A stretch of DNA of 64,000 bases from NCBI RefSeq assembly GCF_028023555.1, contig NZ_JAQIOY010000003.1:1-64000 (forward strand). Reading direction: 5' to 3'. Of the stretch, positions 1 through 7,723 are shown piece after piece. Source of the stretch: Thalassococcus_A lentus. Its GTDB lineage: Bacteria > Pseudomonadota > Alphaproteobacteria > Rhodobacterales > Rhodobacteraceae. The notes beneath the pieces were generated by a model. That model did not search any database. It was not told where the DNA came from and saw nothing but the letters and a program-made list of their open reading frames with translations. The number at the start of each line of letters is the position of its first letter. Position 1 is the first letter of the stretch. The translations under genes and the position numbers were made by a program.

Positions 1-149
1 ACTACGCCGAGGCCCGCGAAGTCGCCAAAGCCATTACCCCCGTCCCGGGCGGCGTCGGCCCCATGACAATCGCATGCCTGCTCGCAAACACTCTCACCGC
101 ATGCTGCAGAGCAAACAAATTAAATGAACCAAAAGGTCTAACGGCATAA
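1..149 (+). CDS. folD: FolD C-terminal end (methylene-THF dehydrogenase/cyclohydrolase), partial
   Basis: Only the last 48 residues are inside the window; reading begins at base 3. They contain the FolD signature TPVPGGVGPMT followed by IACLLANTL, which closes the NADP-binding domain of the family. FolD oxidises 5,10-methylene-THF to methenyl-THF and hydrolyses it to 10-formyl-THF, so it would drain one-carbon units produced by the THF-dependent demethylases downstream. The stop TAA at 147-149 shares its last base with the ATG of a second folD-like gene, which indicates translational coupling. Confidence 0.9.
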   Translation, partial: YAEAREVAKAITPVPGGVGPMTIACLLANTLTACCRANKLNEPKGLTA

Positions 150-1015
150 TGGCCAAGGACAACGATCCCAGGCTGCTCAGAGGTGCCGCTGTCCGTCAGC
201 GCATTCTGGATGAAGCGGCGCAATACATCGCTTCGCAATCGTCCATCGGCAAATTGGTGTCTATTTCCATCGGGGAAGTGGCAGAAGTCGCTGTCTATGT
301 GCGAAATCAGGCGCGTGTGGCCCACCAGTTGAAACTGCCCTTCGATCAGGAATTTTGGGGCAGTGATGTCACCCAAGAGGAATGCAAGGCGCGCCTTCAG
401 GAGATGAACGATGACCCCAGCATTTTGGGGGTCATTCTGCAAAGGCCGGTTCCGGATCATATTAACCTTAGATCACTCCAATCCGCTATTCATCCTTTGA
501 AAGACGTTGAAGGCATGAACCCTGCTTCAATCGGCAATATCATTTACAATGATGTAGCCCTCGCGCCATGCACGGCTGCTGCTGCTGTCGAGCTGATCCG
601 TGAAACAGGATTGAACATGGAGGGGCTGGAAGTCGTCATGGTCGGTCATTCCGAGATCGTCGGAAAGCCGGTGGCGATGATGTTGATGGCAGAGGGCGCG
701 ACAGTCACGGTATGCCATCACATGACGCGCTCTGTGGCGATGCACTCGCGTCGGGCGGATGTTGTCGTGGTGGCGGTTGGCAAGGCGCATCTGTTGGGCC
801 CGGACATGATCAAGCCCGGAGCCGTGGTCATCGACATCGGGATCAATCAGACCCCTGATGGCATTCTGGGCGACGTGGATACAGAGGCCGTCAAGGAAGT
901 GGCCGGTTGGATTACACCAGTTCCGGGCGGCGTCGGGCCTGTGACTGTTGCCATTCTGATGCGAAATGCCACCATCGCGCACCAACGCCAAATCGCGTCG
1001 GGCTGGCTGACCTAG
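149..1015 (+). CDS. Divergent FolD paralogue with substituted catalytic residues
   Basis: A 288-residue protein of FolD length and fold. It keeps the NADP-binding stretch GHSEIVGKP and the C-terminal PVPGGVGPVT. Aligned from memory with E. coli FolD it runs without gaps through the first domain. Tyr50 and Gln98 are kept, but the catalytic Lys54 is Gln (motif YVRNQ instead of YVxxK) and Asp121 is Glu (KDVEG instead of KDVDG). The Lys is required for cyclohydrolase activity in studied FolD enzymes, so I infer an enzyme biased to dehydrogenase activity or one with a different substrate. It is coupled to the preceding folD by a one-base overlap and converges on the transporter gene behind it. Confidence 0.85.
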   Translation: MAKDNDPRLLRGAAVRQRILDEAAQYIASQSSIGKLVSISIGEVAEVAVYVRNQARVAHQLKLPFDQEFWGSDVTQEECKARLQEMNDDPSILGVILQRPVPDHINLRSLQSAIHPLKDVEGMNPASIGNIIYNDVALAPCTAAAAVELIRETGLNMEGLEVVMVGHSEIVGKPVAMMLMAEGATVTVCHHMTRSVAMHSRRADVVVVAVGKAHLLGPDMIKPGAVVIDIGINQTPDGILGDVDTEAVKEVAGWITPVPGGVGPVTVAILMRNATIAHQRQIASGWLT

Positions 1016-1857
1016 AGCGCCAGATAACCGACGGCGCCAAAGGTCAGCAGACATCCAAAGCTTTGCAGTTTGCTCAGGGATTCTCCGAGAAGGATCCACG
1101 CGAGGACAATTGTCAGCAACCCAAAGGTGGAACTGGCCACGGCCGCATATTCCGGATTGGGCAGCGGCGCCGCCGCAATCACTGAGTAGATTGCAATGCT
1201 GTCCAGAGCGGCCATTGCCAGAAGCGGTATCACGGCAGCGCGCCCGGGGTTGATCGAAAGCCCTCGTGCAATCAGAACGGCAAAGAGCAATCCGGTTGCC
1301 GTTATCCGGGCCAGTAGGGTCGAGACAAGCTCATCAGCGCTTTGAGATGCCATTTGCCCCAATTTGAATGTGCAGGCGAACCCAAAGGCCGCCATCGCGG
1401 CAAGGGCGATTGTCGGTCCGATTGCTGGATAGGTCTGAGTGTCTGCTGGCGCCGAAAACGCCACGATGGCAATGCCCAGCAACAGTATCAGCACAGCGCT
1501 TCCCTGATCCCATGCCGGGGTATTGCCCTCAAGGATCGCGAAACCCACCGAGATGACCGAAAAGCACGCAACGATTGGCGTAACCAGGCGCACGGGGCCG
1601 CGTGCAAATGAAAAATATAGGCCGACACTGGCCAGCAAGAAAGCGATCCCGGATCCGATTGAAAGCCAGACCGCGCGTCCGTCCATTTCCAGTTGGGTTC
1701 CGGATGCGATGGATGCGCCGAACTGAAACAGTGCGCCGACCAGCAAGACCCAGAACAAACAGGCCATCATGGGCGCGGATCGACTGAGAAACCGAATCGT
1801 GATGTCATGCAGACCCCAGCAGAGCGCCGCGATCAGACCCAAACCCAATGCCGTCAT
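1012..1857 (-). CDS. EamA/DMT-superfamily transporter
   Basis: A 281-residue, very hydrophobic protein with about ten membrane segments and two EamA half-repeats; the first begins LGLIAALCWGLHDITIRFLS and the second ends LLGESLSKLQSFGCLLTFGAVGY. These proteins export or import small metabolites. The substrate cannot be read from sequence. I chose the ATG at 1857, which starts right before the first membrane segment. An upstream TTG at 1917 would add 20 polar residues, and neither has a strong ribosome-binding site. It overlaps the folD paralogue tail to tail by four bases and is divergent from tdm, so it may share the methylamine regulon; that is inference. Confidence 0.75.
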   Translation of the reverse strand: MTALGLGLIAALCWGLHDITIRFLSRSAPMMACLFWVLLVGALFQFGASIASGTQLEMDGRAVWLSIGSGIAFLLASVGLYFSFARGPVRLVTPIVACFSVISVGFAILEGNTPAWDQGSAVLILLLGIAIVAFSAPADTQTYPAIGPTIALAAMAAFGFACTFKLGQMASQSADELVSTLLARITATGLLFAVLIARGLSINPGRAAVIPLLAMAALDSIAIYSVIAAAPLPNPEYAAVASSTFGLLTIVLAWILLGESLSKLQSFGCLLTFGAVGYLAL

Positions 1858-2013
1858 TTGTGAACCGGCACTTGAAATGCGCAAGATGGTGTCATGAAGG
1901 GCTTCCGATGCTTGCAAGAGGGCTCAGAGGTGATATTCTCATGATTAAACTTTTATTCCACAGATGCAAATTTTTGAGGGCCTGCCTTCGGAAATTTGAA
2001 ATGGAGGTTCAAC

Positions 2014-4398
2014 GTGCTGGATGATCTGTACCCTAAGGTGACACCGGGTCCGCCAAAACCCAGCGCCATCTATGAACCCGCCGTTTTTTCAATGCCGCCG
2101 GGAACCGAACGCTATGTTGTCGAAGGGTGTGGCGCAATCCTGTTGCGAGTCGAAACGGGCGACCGCATTGAAGTGATCAATACGGAAGGTGGGCAGCCCT
2201 GCGAGATCGTGGCCTGTGGCCCCGACGGTGTGAGCGATCCGGCGCTTCTGGCGACTGCGGGCGCGGAAGTGCCGGTCGGACTGATGGCCTTGCTGGACGG
2301 ATCGGATCAAAGCCTGCGGTCCTTGCGGCTGGGTCTGGAAGCGCGTTCCATCGATCTCGCTCAATGCAAAGCGATCACGGTATTTGGCGCCGCCTCTCCC
2401 GCGGGTGATAAGGCCGAATTTCAGGCGCAGCGGGATGGCGTTGTGATCGTGGCGGCGCCGCATCCCAACTCCAGCGGGATCATGGACTTCGAGGCTCAGG
2501 ACACGGCAACGCCTCTTACGATTTACGTTCGACGCGCCGTGATCAAGCAAACGGCACGTTTCGAATTGCCTGACCCGCTTGCAGATCCGGTGGCGGACAT
2601 CCGCGTTCATTCGCAGACAGCGCAGTCCTATTTTGTCAAAGCAGGGGACTACATTCAGGTGCTGGACGTTGATGGTCGCCAGTGTACCGATTTTCAGTGC
2701 TTTGATGCGCGCAAGCTGGACAAGGGGATCGAACACGCGCTGGACGTGACCACGACGCGAACCCTGATGGAGCACGCCTATCCAATGCCGGGCCTGCACG
2801 CGAAATACTACGATCAGGACATGGTCCCGCTTCTCGAGGTCATTCAGGATACTTGCGGTCGGCACGATGCTTTCGCGTTGGCTTGCGCCGCTAAGTACTA
2901 TGACGACATTGGCTATCCGGGACACATCAATTGCTCGGACAACTTCAACGGCGCACTTGCCCAACATGGCGTGACACCTCGCGCGGGTTGGATGGCGATC
3001 AACTTCTTTTTCAACACTGGACTGGATGAACACGGGGTCATGTACTCCGATGAGCCGTGGTCCCGACCCGGTGACTACGTGTTGTTGCGTGCACTGACCG
3101 ATTTGGTCTGTGTTTCATCGGCCTGTCCCGATGACACCAGCCCGGCCAATGGCTGGAACCCAACCGACATCCATGTGCGCACCTACAGCGGCAAGGAAAC
3201 CTTTCAACGATCTGTGGCCTACCGGCCAACCCCTGATGCGGAGCCAAAAATGACAAAACAAACCGGGTTCCATGACCGATTTGACCGGTTCACCGACAAC
3301 TTCATCGAATACAACGGTTATTGGTTGGCCAATTGCATGTCGACCGAAGGCCCGATTCAGGAATACCACGCCTGCCGCGAAAAAGCGGTGGTGCTGGATT
3401 TGTCGCCACTTCGGAAGTTCGAAATAACCGGACCGGATTCCGAGGCGCTGTGTCAGTATATCTTTACCAGAAACATGAAGACTCTGCCCATCGGTGGCGT
3501 GGTGTATTCGGCTATGTGCTACGAACACGGGGGCATGATCGACGATGGCACGGTGTTCCGCCTGGGCAAGGATAATTTCCGCTGGATCGGCGGCTCCGAC
3601 TATGGCGGTGAGTGGATCCGCGAGCAGGCCGAAAAACTGGGCCTGAAGGTTCTGGTTCGATCATCCACAGACATGCAGCACAACATCGCTGTTCAGGGCC
3701 CGGAGAGCCGTGACATCCTGCGTAAGATGGTATGGACCGCACCGCATCATCCAGATTTTGATGATCTGGCATGGTTCCGCTTTACCCCGGCCCGGATCGG
3801 CGACCACGACGGAACCCCGATTGTTATCAGCCGTACGGGATACACGGGTGAACTGGGCTACGAGATTTTCTGCCACCCGAAACACGCCAGCGCGGTATTT
3901 GATGCGGTTTGGTCTGCCGGTGATGGACATGGTCTTGCACCCATGGGACTGGAAGCGCTCGACATGGTTCGGATCGAAGCAGGACTGATCTTTGCCGGCT
4001 ATGACTTCAGCGATCAGACCGACCCGTTCGAAGCCGGGATCGGGTTCACTTGCCCGCTCAAATCGAAAACGGATGACTTTATCGGCCGAGATGCTCTGAT
4101 CCGCCGCAAAGAGCACCCGATGCGCAAGCTGGTCGGTTTGGACATAGGGTCGAATGTTGACGTTGGACACGGCGATTGTGTGCACATCGGCCGCGCACAG
4201 GTCGGAGAAATCTGTTCATCCATGCGTTCTCCGTTGCTTGGGCGGAACATCGCCATGGCCCGCATCGATGTGGCCCATGCCGAGGCCGGAACCGAAGTCG
4301 AGATCGGGAAACTGGATGGCCATCAAAAAAGGTTGCCTGCAACTGTACGCGCCGATCTGGCGGCCTATGATCCGGGCAAAACCAAACCTAGATCATGA
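2014..4398 (+). CDS. tdm: Trimethylamine N-oxide demethylase (Tdm)
   Basis: 794 residues. The N-terminal half is of DUF1989 type: a degenerate copy near residues 20-170, then a full copy near 190-395 with VKAGDYIQVLDVDGRQC, FQCFDA, GHINCSDNFN and INFFFNT. The C-terminal half (about 415-790) is a THF-binding GcvT domain with SRTGYTGELGYEIF. This two-domain layout is that of the metal-dependent TMAO demethylase, which cleaves TMAO to dimethylamine and formaldehyde, with the GcvT part thought to capture the formaldehyde on THF. The start is GTG 2014, six bases after GGAGG at 2003-2007; the earlier TTG at 1996 lacks such a site. The gene shares ATGA with the globin gene downstream. Neighbouring tmm and tmoXWV support the assignment. 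Confidence 0.88.
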   Translation: MLDDLYPKVTPGPPKPSAIYEPAVFSMPPGTERYVVEGCGAILLRVETGDRIEVINTEGGQPCEIVACGPDGVSDPALLATAGAEVPVGLMALLDGSDQSLRSLRLGLEARSIDLAQCKAITVFGAASPAGDKAEFQAQRDGVVIVAAPHPNSSGIMDFEAQDTATPLTIYVRRAVIKQTARFELPDPLADPVADIRVHSQTAQSYFVKAGDYIQVLDVDGRQCTDFQCFDARKLDKGIEHALDVTTTRTLMEHAYPMPGLHAKYYDQDMVPLLEVIQDTCGRHDAFALACAAKYYDDIGYPGHINCSDNFNGALAQHGVTPRAGWMAINFFFNTGLDEHGVMYSDEPWSRPGDYVLLRALTDLVCVSSACPDDTSPANGWNPTDIHVRTYSGKETFQRSVAYRPTPDAEPKMTKQTGFHDRFDRFTDNFIEYNGYWLANCMSTEGPIQEYHACREKAVVLDLSPLRKFEITGPDSEALCQYIFTRNMKTLPIGGVVYSAMCYEHGGMIDDGTVFRLGKDNFRWIGGSDYGGEWIREQAEKLGLKVLVRSSTDMQHNIAVQGPESRDILRKMVWTAPHHPDFDDLAWFRFTPARIGDHDGTPIVISRTGYTGELGYEIFCHPKHASAVFDAVWSAGDGHGLAPMGLEALDMVRIEAGLIFAGYDFSDQTDPFEAGIGFTCPLKSKTDDFIGRDALIRRKEHPMRKLVGLDIGSNVDVGHGDCVHIGRAQVGEICSSMRSPLLGRNIAMARIDVAHAEAGTEVEIGKLDGHQKRLPATVRADLAAYDPGKTKPRS

Positions 4399-4820
4399 GC
4401 CGGCCCAGGCACGAGGCCCTGATCGAGCAAATCGGCGGTGAACCAGCGCTTCGGCGTCTGGTCACCCGCTTTTATGATCTGGTCGAAACAAGGCCGGAAG
4501 CGCGCGACTTGCAGCGATTGCATTTTCGCGGACATGGCGTGGATCACACGCGCGAAGCCCAGATAGAATTCATGTCGGGGTTCATGGGCGGCCGTGCATA
4601 TTATCGTGAACGACATGGCCATATGGATCTGCGCGAGATCCACGCACATGTTCCCATCCGTGAGGTTGATGCAGAAATGTGGCTGGCCATGTGGGATCAG
4701 GCCTTGCAGGATTGTGGTCACATTGGCCAGCCTGTTGAGAACCTGCGCAGAACGGTCCGCCGTGCGGCGCTGATGTTGGTAAATGATCTGCCTGATTGGC
4801 GCGTAGGAGAAACCCCATGA
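4395..4820 (+). CDS. Group II truncated globin
   Basis: A 141-residue protein resembling group II truncated haemoglobins. FMSGFMGGRAYYRERHGHMDLR matches the conserved helix E/F region in its middle part (residues 59-80), and His83 in REIHAHVPI is the expected proximal haem ligand. Such globins bind O2 or NO, or work in redox chemistry, in the cytoplasm. The start codon overlaps the tdm stop (ATGA, 4395-4398) and its own stop overlaps the next start, so it is made together with TMAO demethylase. A role in oxygen supply or NO protection for the oxygen-dependent amine oxidations is inference. Confidence 0.75.
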   Translation: MSRPRHEALIEQIGGEPALRRLVTRFYDLVETRPEARDLQRLHFRGHGVDHTREAQIEFMSGFMGGRAYYRERHGHMDLREIHAHVPIREVDAEMWLAMWDQALQDCGHIGQPVENLRRTVRRAALMLVNDLPDWRVGETP

Positions 4821-5200
4821 AACACGCAATGATCGCAGCCAGCTTGGTTCTTGGCGTTTGGTCGTCTCAGGCAGACGCACAGGCCGTCAAACTGACAGGG
4901 GCCGAAATCCGTGACCTGCTAACGGGGAATACGGCGGTAGGCCGTTGGGAAGGGGCCAAGTACCGACAGTTCTTTGGGGCTGATGGTGTGACGATCTACG
5001 CCCAGGAAGGCGCGCGATCGACCCGAGGGGAATGGCGTGTTGATGATGCGGCACAGGAATACCAGAGCATCTGGCCACGCGACGCCGAATGGGAAGGCTG
5101 GTTCGTCATGGAATTTGGCGACACTTTCTATTGGGTTTCGAAGAAGACCCCGCCCACACCGTTTCAGATATTGGAGGGGCAGCAGCTGGCGGCGCAATGA
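4817..5200 (+). CDS. Exported protein of unknown function
   Basis: A 127-residue protein with an N-terminal signal peptide (hydrophobic AMIAASLVLGVWSS, likely cleavage after ADAQA) and a small Trp/Tyr-rich globular domain containing STRGEWRVDD and EGWFVMEF. It is probably periplasmic. The ATG at 4817 follows AGGAGA and overlaps the globin stop (ATGA). I do not recognise a characterised family; the fold may be a lipocalin-like beta barrel, which is a guess. The unbroken coupling tdm-globin-this gene-next gene suggests a shared function. Confidence 0.7.
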   Translation: MKHAMIAASLVLGVWSSQADAQAVKLTGAEIRDLLTGNTAVGRWEGAKYRQFFGADGVTIYAQEGARSTRGEWRVDDAAQEYQSIWPRDAEWEGWFVMEFGDTFYWVSKKTPPTPFQILEGQQLAAQ

Positions 5201-5607
5201 ATGGAACAAGGGCTTTTGTGCTGCTTTGTGCCTGCGCCGGATTTCCGGCTTGGGCGGACAATTGTGCCAAGTTTCACGCCTTTGCGGCAGGTGATGCGGC
5301 TTTTGAATTGTATGGGGCCACGGCGATCTGCACCACGTCGCGGCAGCTGGGTGGCGGCCAATCGCGCGATTGCCATTGGCCGTTTGACTACCGCGCGCAG
5401 GTTGCGCAGGTTGCGTTTTCCGATTTGGTCGACGGTTTAACCCAATGCACAGACGGTCCGGTGATCCGTGATACAGGATCGGTCAACCATCCCGACAGCT
5501 TTGAGCAACTGACGACCACCATAAATGGGCGATCCTTCAGTCTGTCGATCAAAGACAAAGGCGCCCGTCAGGAGACACTGATCTTTCTGCGTGTGATGAG
5601 CGAATAA
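5197..5607 (+). CDS. Exported cysteine-containing protein of unknown function
   Basis: A 136-residue protein with a signal peptide (TRAFVLLCACAGFPAWA, probable cleavage before DNCAKF). The mature part has four cysteines (DNCAKF, ATAICTTS, SRDCHW, LTQCTD), consistent with two disulfides in the periplasm. The start overlaps the preceding stop (ATGA, 5197-5200), making it the fourth gene of the tdm operon. No family recognised. Confidence 0.65.
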   Translation: MNGTRAFVLLCACAGFPAWADNCAKFHAFAAGDAAFELYGATAICTTSRQLGGGQSRDCHWPFDYRAQVAQVAFSDLVDGLTQCTDGPVIRDTGSVNHPDSFEQLTTTINGRSFSLSIKDKGARQETLIFLRVMSE

Positions 5608-5653
5608 TACTGCCAGCTTTGCTTGGCGCCACCACGGATACGCCAAAGGTCGC

Positions 5654-6082
5654 CTATTTCGCGCTGGCCTCGTCATAGGCTTCGCGGGCGGCATCGATCT
5701 TTGCCAGGTTGTCCAATGCCCAATAGCCCAAGGTGCTGACAGGCTCTCGAAACGACTGACCCATTTCGGTGAGGTTGTACTCAACCTTTGGCGGGATCGT
5801 CGGATGATAGACACGATTGACGAGCCCGTCACGCTCCAGTTCTTTCAGCGTCAGGCTGAGCATCCGTTGCGAGATGCCGAGGTTGCGCTTGAGTTCATTG
5901 AACCGCAGCGTCCCGTATTCTGCCAGTGAAATCACGACAAGCACGCTCCATCGGTCGCCAACACGCGAAAGCACCTCGTTGATGCGTTTGCAGTCAGGGC
6001 ATCGTTCATCCAGCACGGCGGTTCCTTTTGTGTAACCGAGGGTCAGAAATGTGCCTTCTTGTGGCAGATTTCGGTTCCCCAT
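5654..6082 (-). CDS. HxlR-family transcriptional regulator
   Basis: A 142-residue winged-helix protein with the HxlR pattern CPDCKRINEVLSRVGDRWSV, then LRFNELKRNLGISQRMLS and LTLKELERDGLVNR. Members sense electrophiles, aldehydes or redox state, often through the N-terminal cysteines seen here as CPDC. It is transcribed divergently from the nitroreductase-hchA pair, with only 59 bases between the start codons, so it most likely controls that pair and itself. Confidence 0.88.
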   Translation of the reverse strand: MGNRNLPQEGTFLTLGYTKGTAVLDERCPDCKRINEVLSRVGDRWSVLVVISLAEYGTLRFNELKRNLGISQRMLSLTLKELERDGLVNRVYHPTIPPKVEYNLTEMGQSFREPVSTLGYWALDNLAKIDAAREAYDEASAK

Positions 6083-6090
6083 AGATAGTA

Positions 6091-6107
6091 AGTTACAAAT
6101 GTATACT
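6091..6107. promoter_or_regulatory. Candidate HxlR operator
   Basis: In the 59-base gap between the divergent hxlR-type gene and the nitroreductase gene lies the AT-rich dyad TACAaaTGTA (6094-6103), flanked by AGT and ACT. HxlR dimers usually bind such short dyads in the shared promoter. No clear -35/-10 pair could be assigned. Confidence 0.35.
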
Positions 6108-6141
6108 GCCTTGACGAGGCGCTGACAACAGGACCTTCCCT

Positions 6142-6783
6142 ATGACCACAAAGCCACTGAATGATCTTCTGAACTGGCGTTACGCAACCAAGAAAATGGA
6201 CCCCTCCAAAGCAGTTCCGCAGGACAAGGTTGATGCCATTGTCGATGCGATCCGCATGGCGCCGACCTCCAGCGGCACGCAGCCGTTCGAAGTATTTGTC
6301 GTGACCAATCCCGACGTTCTGGGGGAAATCCGCAAAGTAGCCTGGGATCAGGCGCAGATCACCGATGGTTCTCACCTGTTGGTTTTTGCAGCGTGGGACA
6401 ACTACACGGCAGAACGGATCGATCACGTCGTGGCTCTGAATGTCTCGGAACGGGGTGATCTGCCTATGCTGCACGCCTACTATGACAATCTGAAATCCAA
6501 TTATCTGCCGCGCGACGCCGAAGTGAACTACGCCCATGCGGCGCGCCAAGCCTATATCGCGCTTGGCATTGCTCTGGTTGCTGCGGCCGAGCAAGAGGTA
6601 GACAGCACGCCGATGGAAGGATTTGACCCTGATGCCGTGGACACGATCCTCGGGCTGAAGGAACGCGGGTTGCGCTCAGTCGTGTTGATGCCTCTGGGCT
6701 ACCGAGACGAAAGCGGTGATTGGCTGGCCCCCATGGGCAAAGTCCGAAAATCCCGTGATGCCATCGTCACTGAAGTCAACTGA
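6142..6783 (+). CDS. NAD(P)H nitroreductase family protein
   Basis: A 213-residue FMN-dependent nitroreductase. LNWRYATKKMDP at the start and IRMAPTSSGTQPFEVFVVTN are the FMN phosphate-binding region, and LIALG-type YIALGIALVAAAEQEVDSTPMEG with VVLMPLGYR follow as in NfsB-like enzymes. It reduces quinones, nitroaromatics or related electrophiles with NAD(P)H in the cytoplasm. It is followed one base after its stop by hchA and lies divergent to an HxlR regulator. That arrangement is typical of electrophile- or carbonyl-stress operons. Confidence 0.85.
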   Translation: MTTKPLNDLLNWRYATKKMDPSKAVPQDKVDAIVDAIRMAPTSSGTQPFEVFVVTNPDVLGEIRKVAWDQAQITDGSHLLVFAAWDNYTAERIDHVVALNVSERGDLPMLHAYYDNLKSNYLPRDAEVNYAHAARQAYIALGIALVAAAEQEVDSTPMEGFDPDAVDTILGLKERGLRSVVLMPLGYRDESGDWLAPMGKVRKSRDAIVTEVN

Positions 6784-6784
6784 T

Positions 6785-7645
6785 ATGGGTATTCTGCGCA
6801 CACTCTTTCGGGCCTCACCAACCCCGACGTCAGACGGGGCTTTCAGCCCCTCCCCACTCGCAATCAAGTTGGGCACATCCGCGACAACAGACTATGATGG
6901 TGGGGCTTACACTAGGCCCTATACTGGCAGCCAAAACCGCGTGCTGATGATCTGCACCGAAGAACGCAACATGACGATGGCCAACGGCAAGAAATTCTCG
7001 ACAGGGAACCATCCTGTCGAAATGGGCCTGCCAATGCTGCATCTCATGAATGCTGGTTTTGAAATTGATGTTGTGACGCCAACTGGCGCGCCTGTCGCGA
7101 TCGAAGACTGGGCGATGCCAGCCGAGGATGCAGCGGTAAAACAACTCTATCGTGACTATGCAGATGCCTTTGCAAATCCCCGCAGTCTGGCTGATTTCGT
7201 TGCAAAGGACATGGATGGCGCGGTGTCCTACGCCGCTGTCTACATTCCAGGAGGCCATGGTGCGATGCTTGGGCTGCCCGAGAATGCCGACCTTGGCAAG
7301 GTGTTGCACTGGGCGAATGAACAGGATCTGTTCACCTTGGCACTTTGTCACGGCCCAGCCGCTCTGTTGGCTGCAAAGACCCAGGAAGGGTTCTTGTATG
7401 ATGGTTACAAGATGACGGTCTTCCCGGATTCGGTTGACAAACAAACCCCTGTGATCGGCTATCTGCCCGGACCGATGCCGTGGTGGGTGTGTGAAAAGCT
7501 GACGGCGCTTGGCGCGCAGATCATCAACACCAAAGCGGATGCCTCATGCCATGTGGATCGCCGCTTGATTACAGGGGCAAGCCCCAAGGCGGCGAATGCC
7601 TTTGGCAGACTGGCTGCGGAAACACTGTTGAAAAACGGGCGCTAA
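6785..7645 (+). CDS. hchA: HchA/Hsp31-type glyoxalase III / protein deglycase
   Basis: 286 residues, matching the 283-residue E. coli HchA along the whole length: NGKKFSTGNHPVEMGLPMLH, YIPGGHGAMLGLPE, LALCHGPAALLA with the nucleophilic Cys, FPDSVDKQTPVIGY and LITGASPKAANAFG. It converts methylglyoxal/glyoxal to hydroxyacids without glutathione and has chaperone activity. The ATG at 6785 directly follows the nitroreductase stop, so the two form an operon. A rho-independent terminator lies 33 bases after the stop. Confidence 0.9.
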   Translation: MGILRTLFRASPTPTSDGAFSPSPLAIKLGTSATTDYDGGAYTRPYTGSQNRVLMICTEERNMTMANGKKFSTGNHPVEMGLPMLHLMNAGFEIDVVTPTGAPVAIEDWAMPAEDAAVKQLYRDYADAFANPRSLADFVAKDMDGAVSYAAVYIPGGHGAMLGLPENADLGKVLHWANEQDLFTLALCHGPAALLAAKTQEGFLYDGYKMTVFPDSVDKQTPVIGYLPGPMPWWVCEKLTALGAQIINTKADASCHVDRRLITGASPKAANAFGRLAAETLLKNGR

Positions 7646-7677
7646 AGCGCGTTCCAGTCTTAGTTCGCAAACTCCTA

Positions 7678-7710
7678 CGAACCGCGCTCAAATCGCGCGG
7701 TTCGTTTCTT
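7678..7710 (+). terminator. Rho-independent terminator after hchA
   Basis: Nine-base-pair stem CGAACCGCG/CGCGGTTCG (7678-7686 with 7696-7704) followed by TTTCTT. The T-run is only on the + strand, so it ends the nitroreductase-hchA transcript before the convergent tmm gene. Confidence 0.75.
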
Positions 7711-7723
7711 CCGGCGGTGCCAA

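Noticed and set aside
1..149. Left-edge folD fragment as a pseudogene
   Set aside because: It is open in frame to the window edge and ends normally, so truncation is due to the window.
2089..3033. Long minus-strand open frame opposite tdm
   Set aside because: It lies wholly inside the strongly supported tdm gene, has no family motif and looks like a composition-driven shadow.
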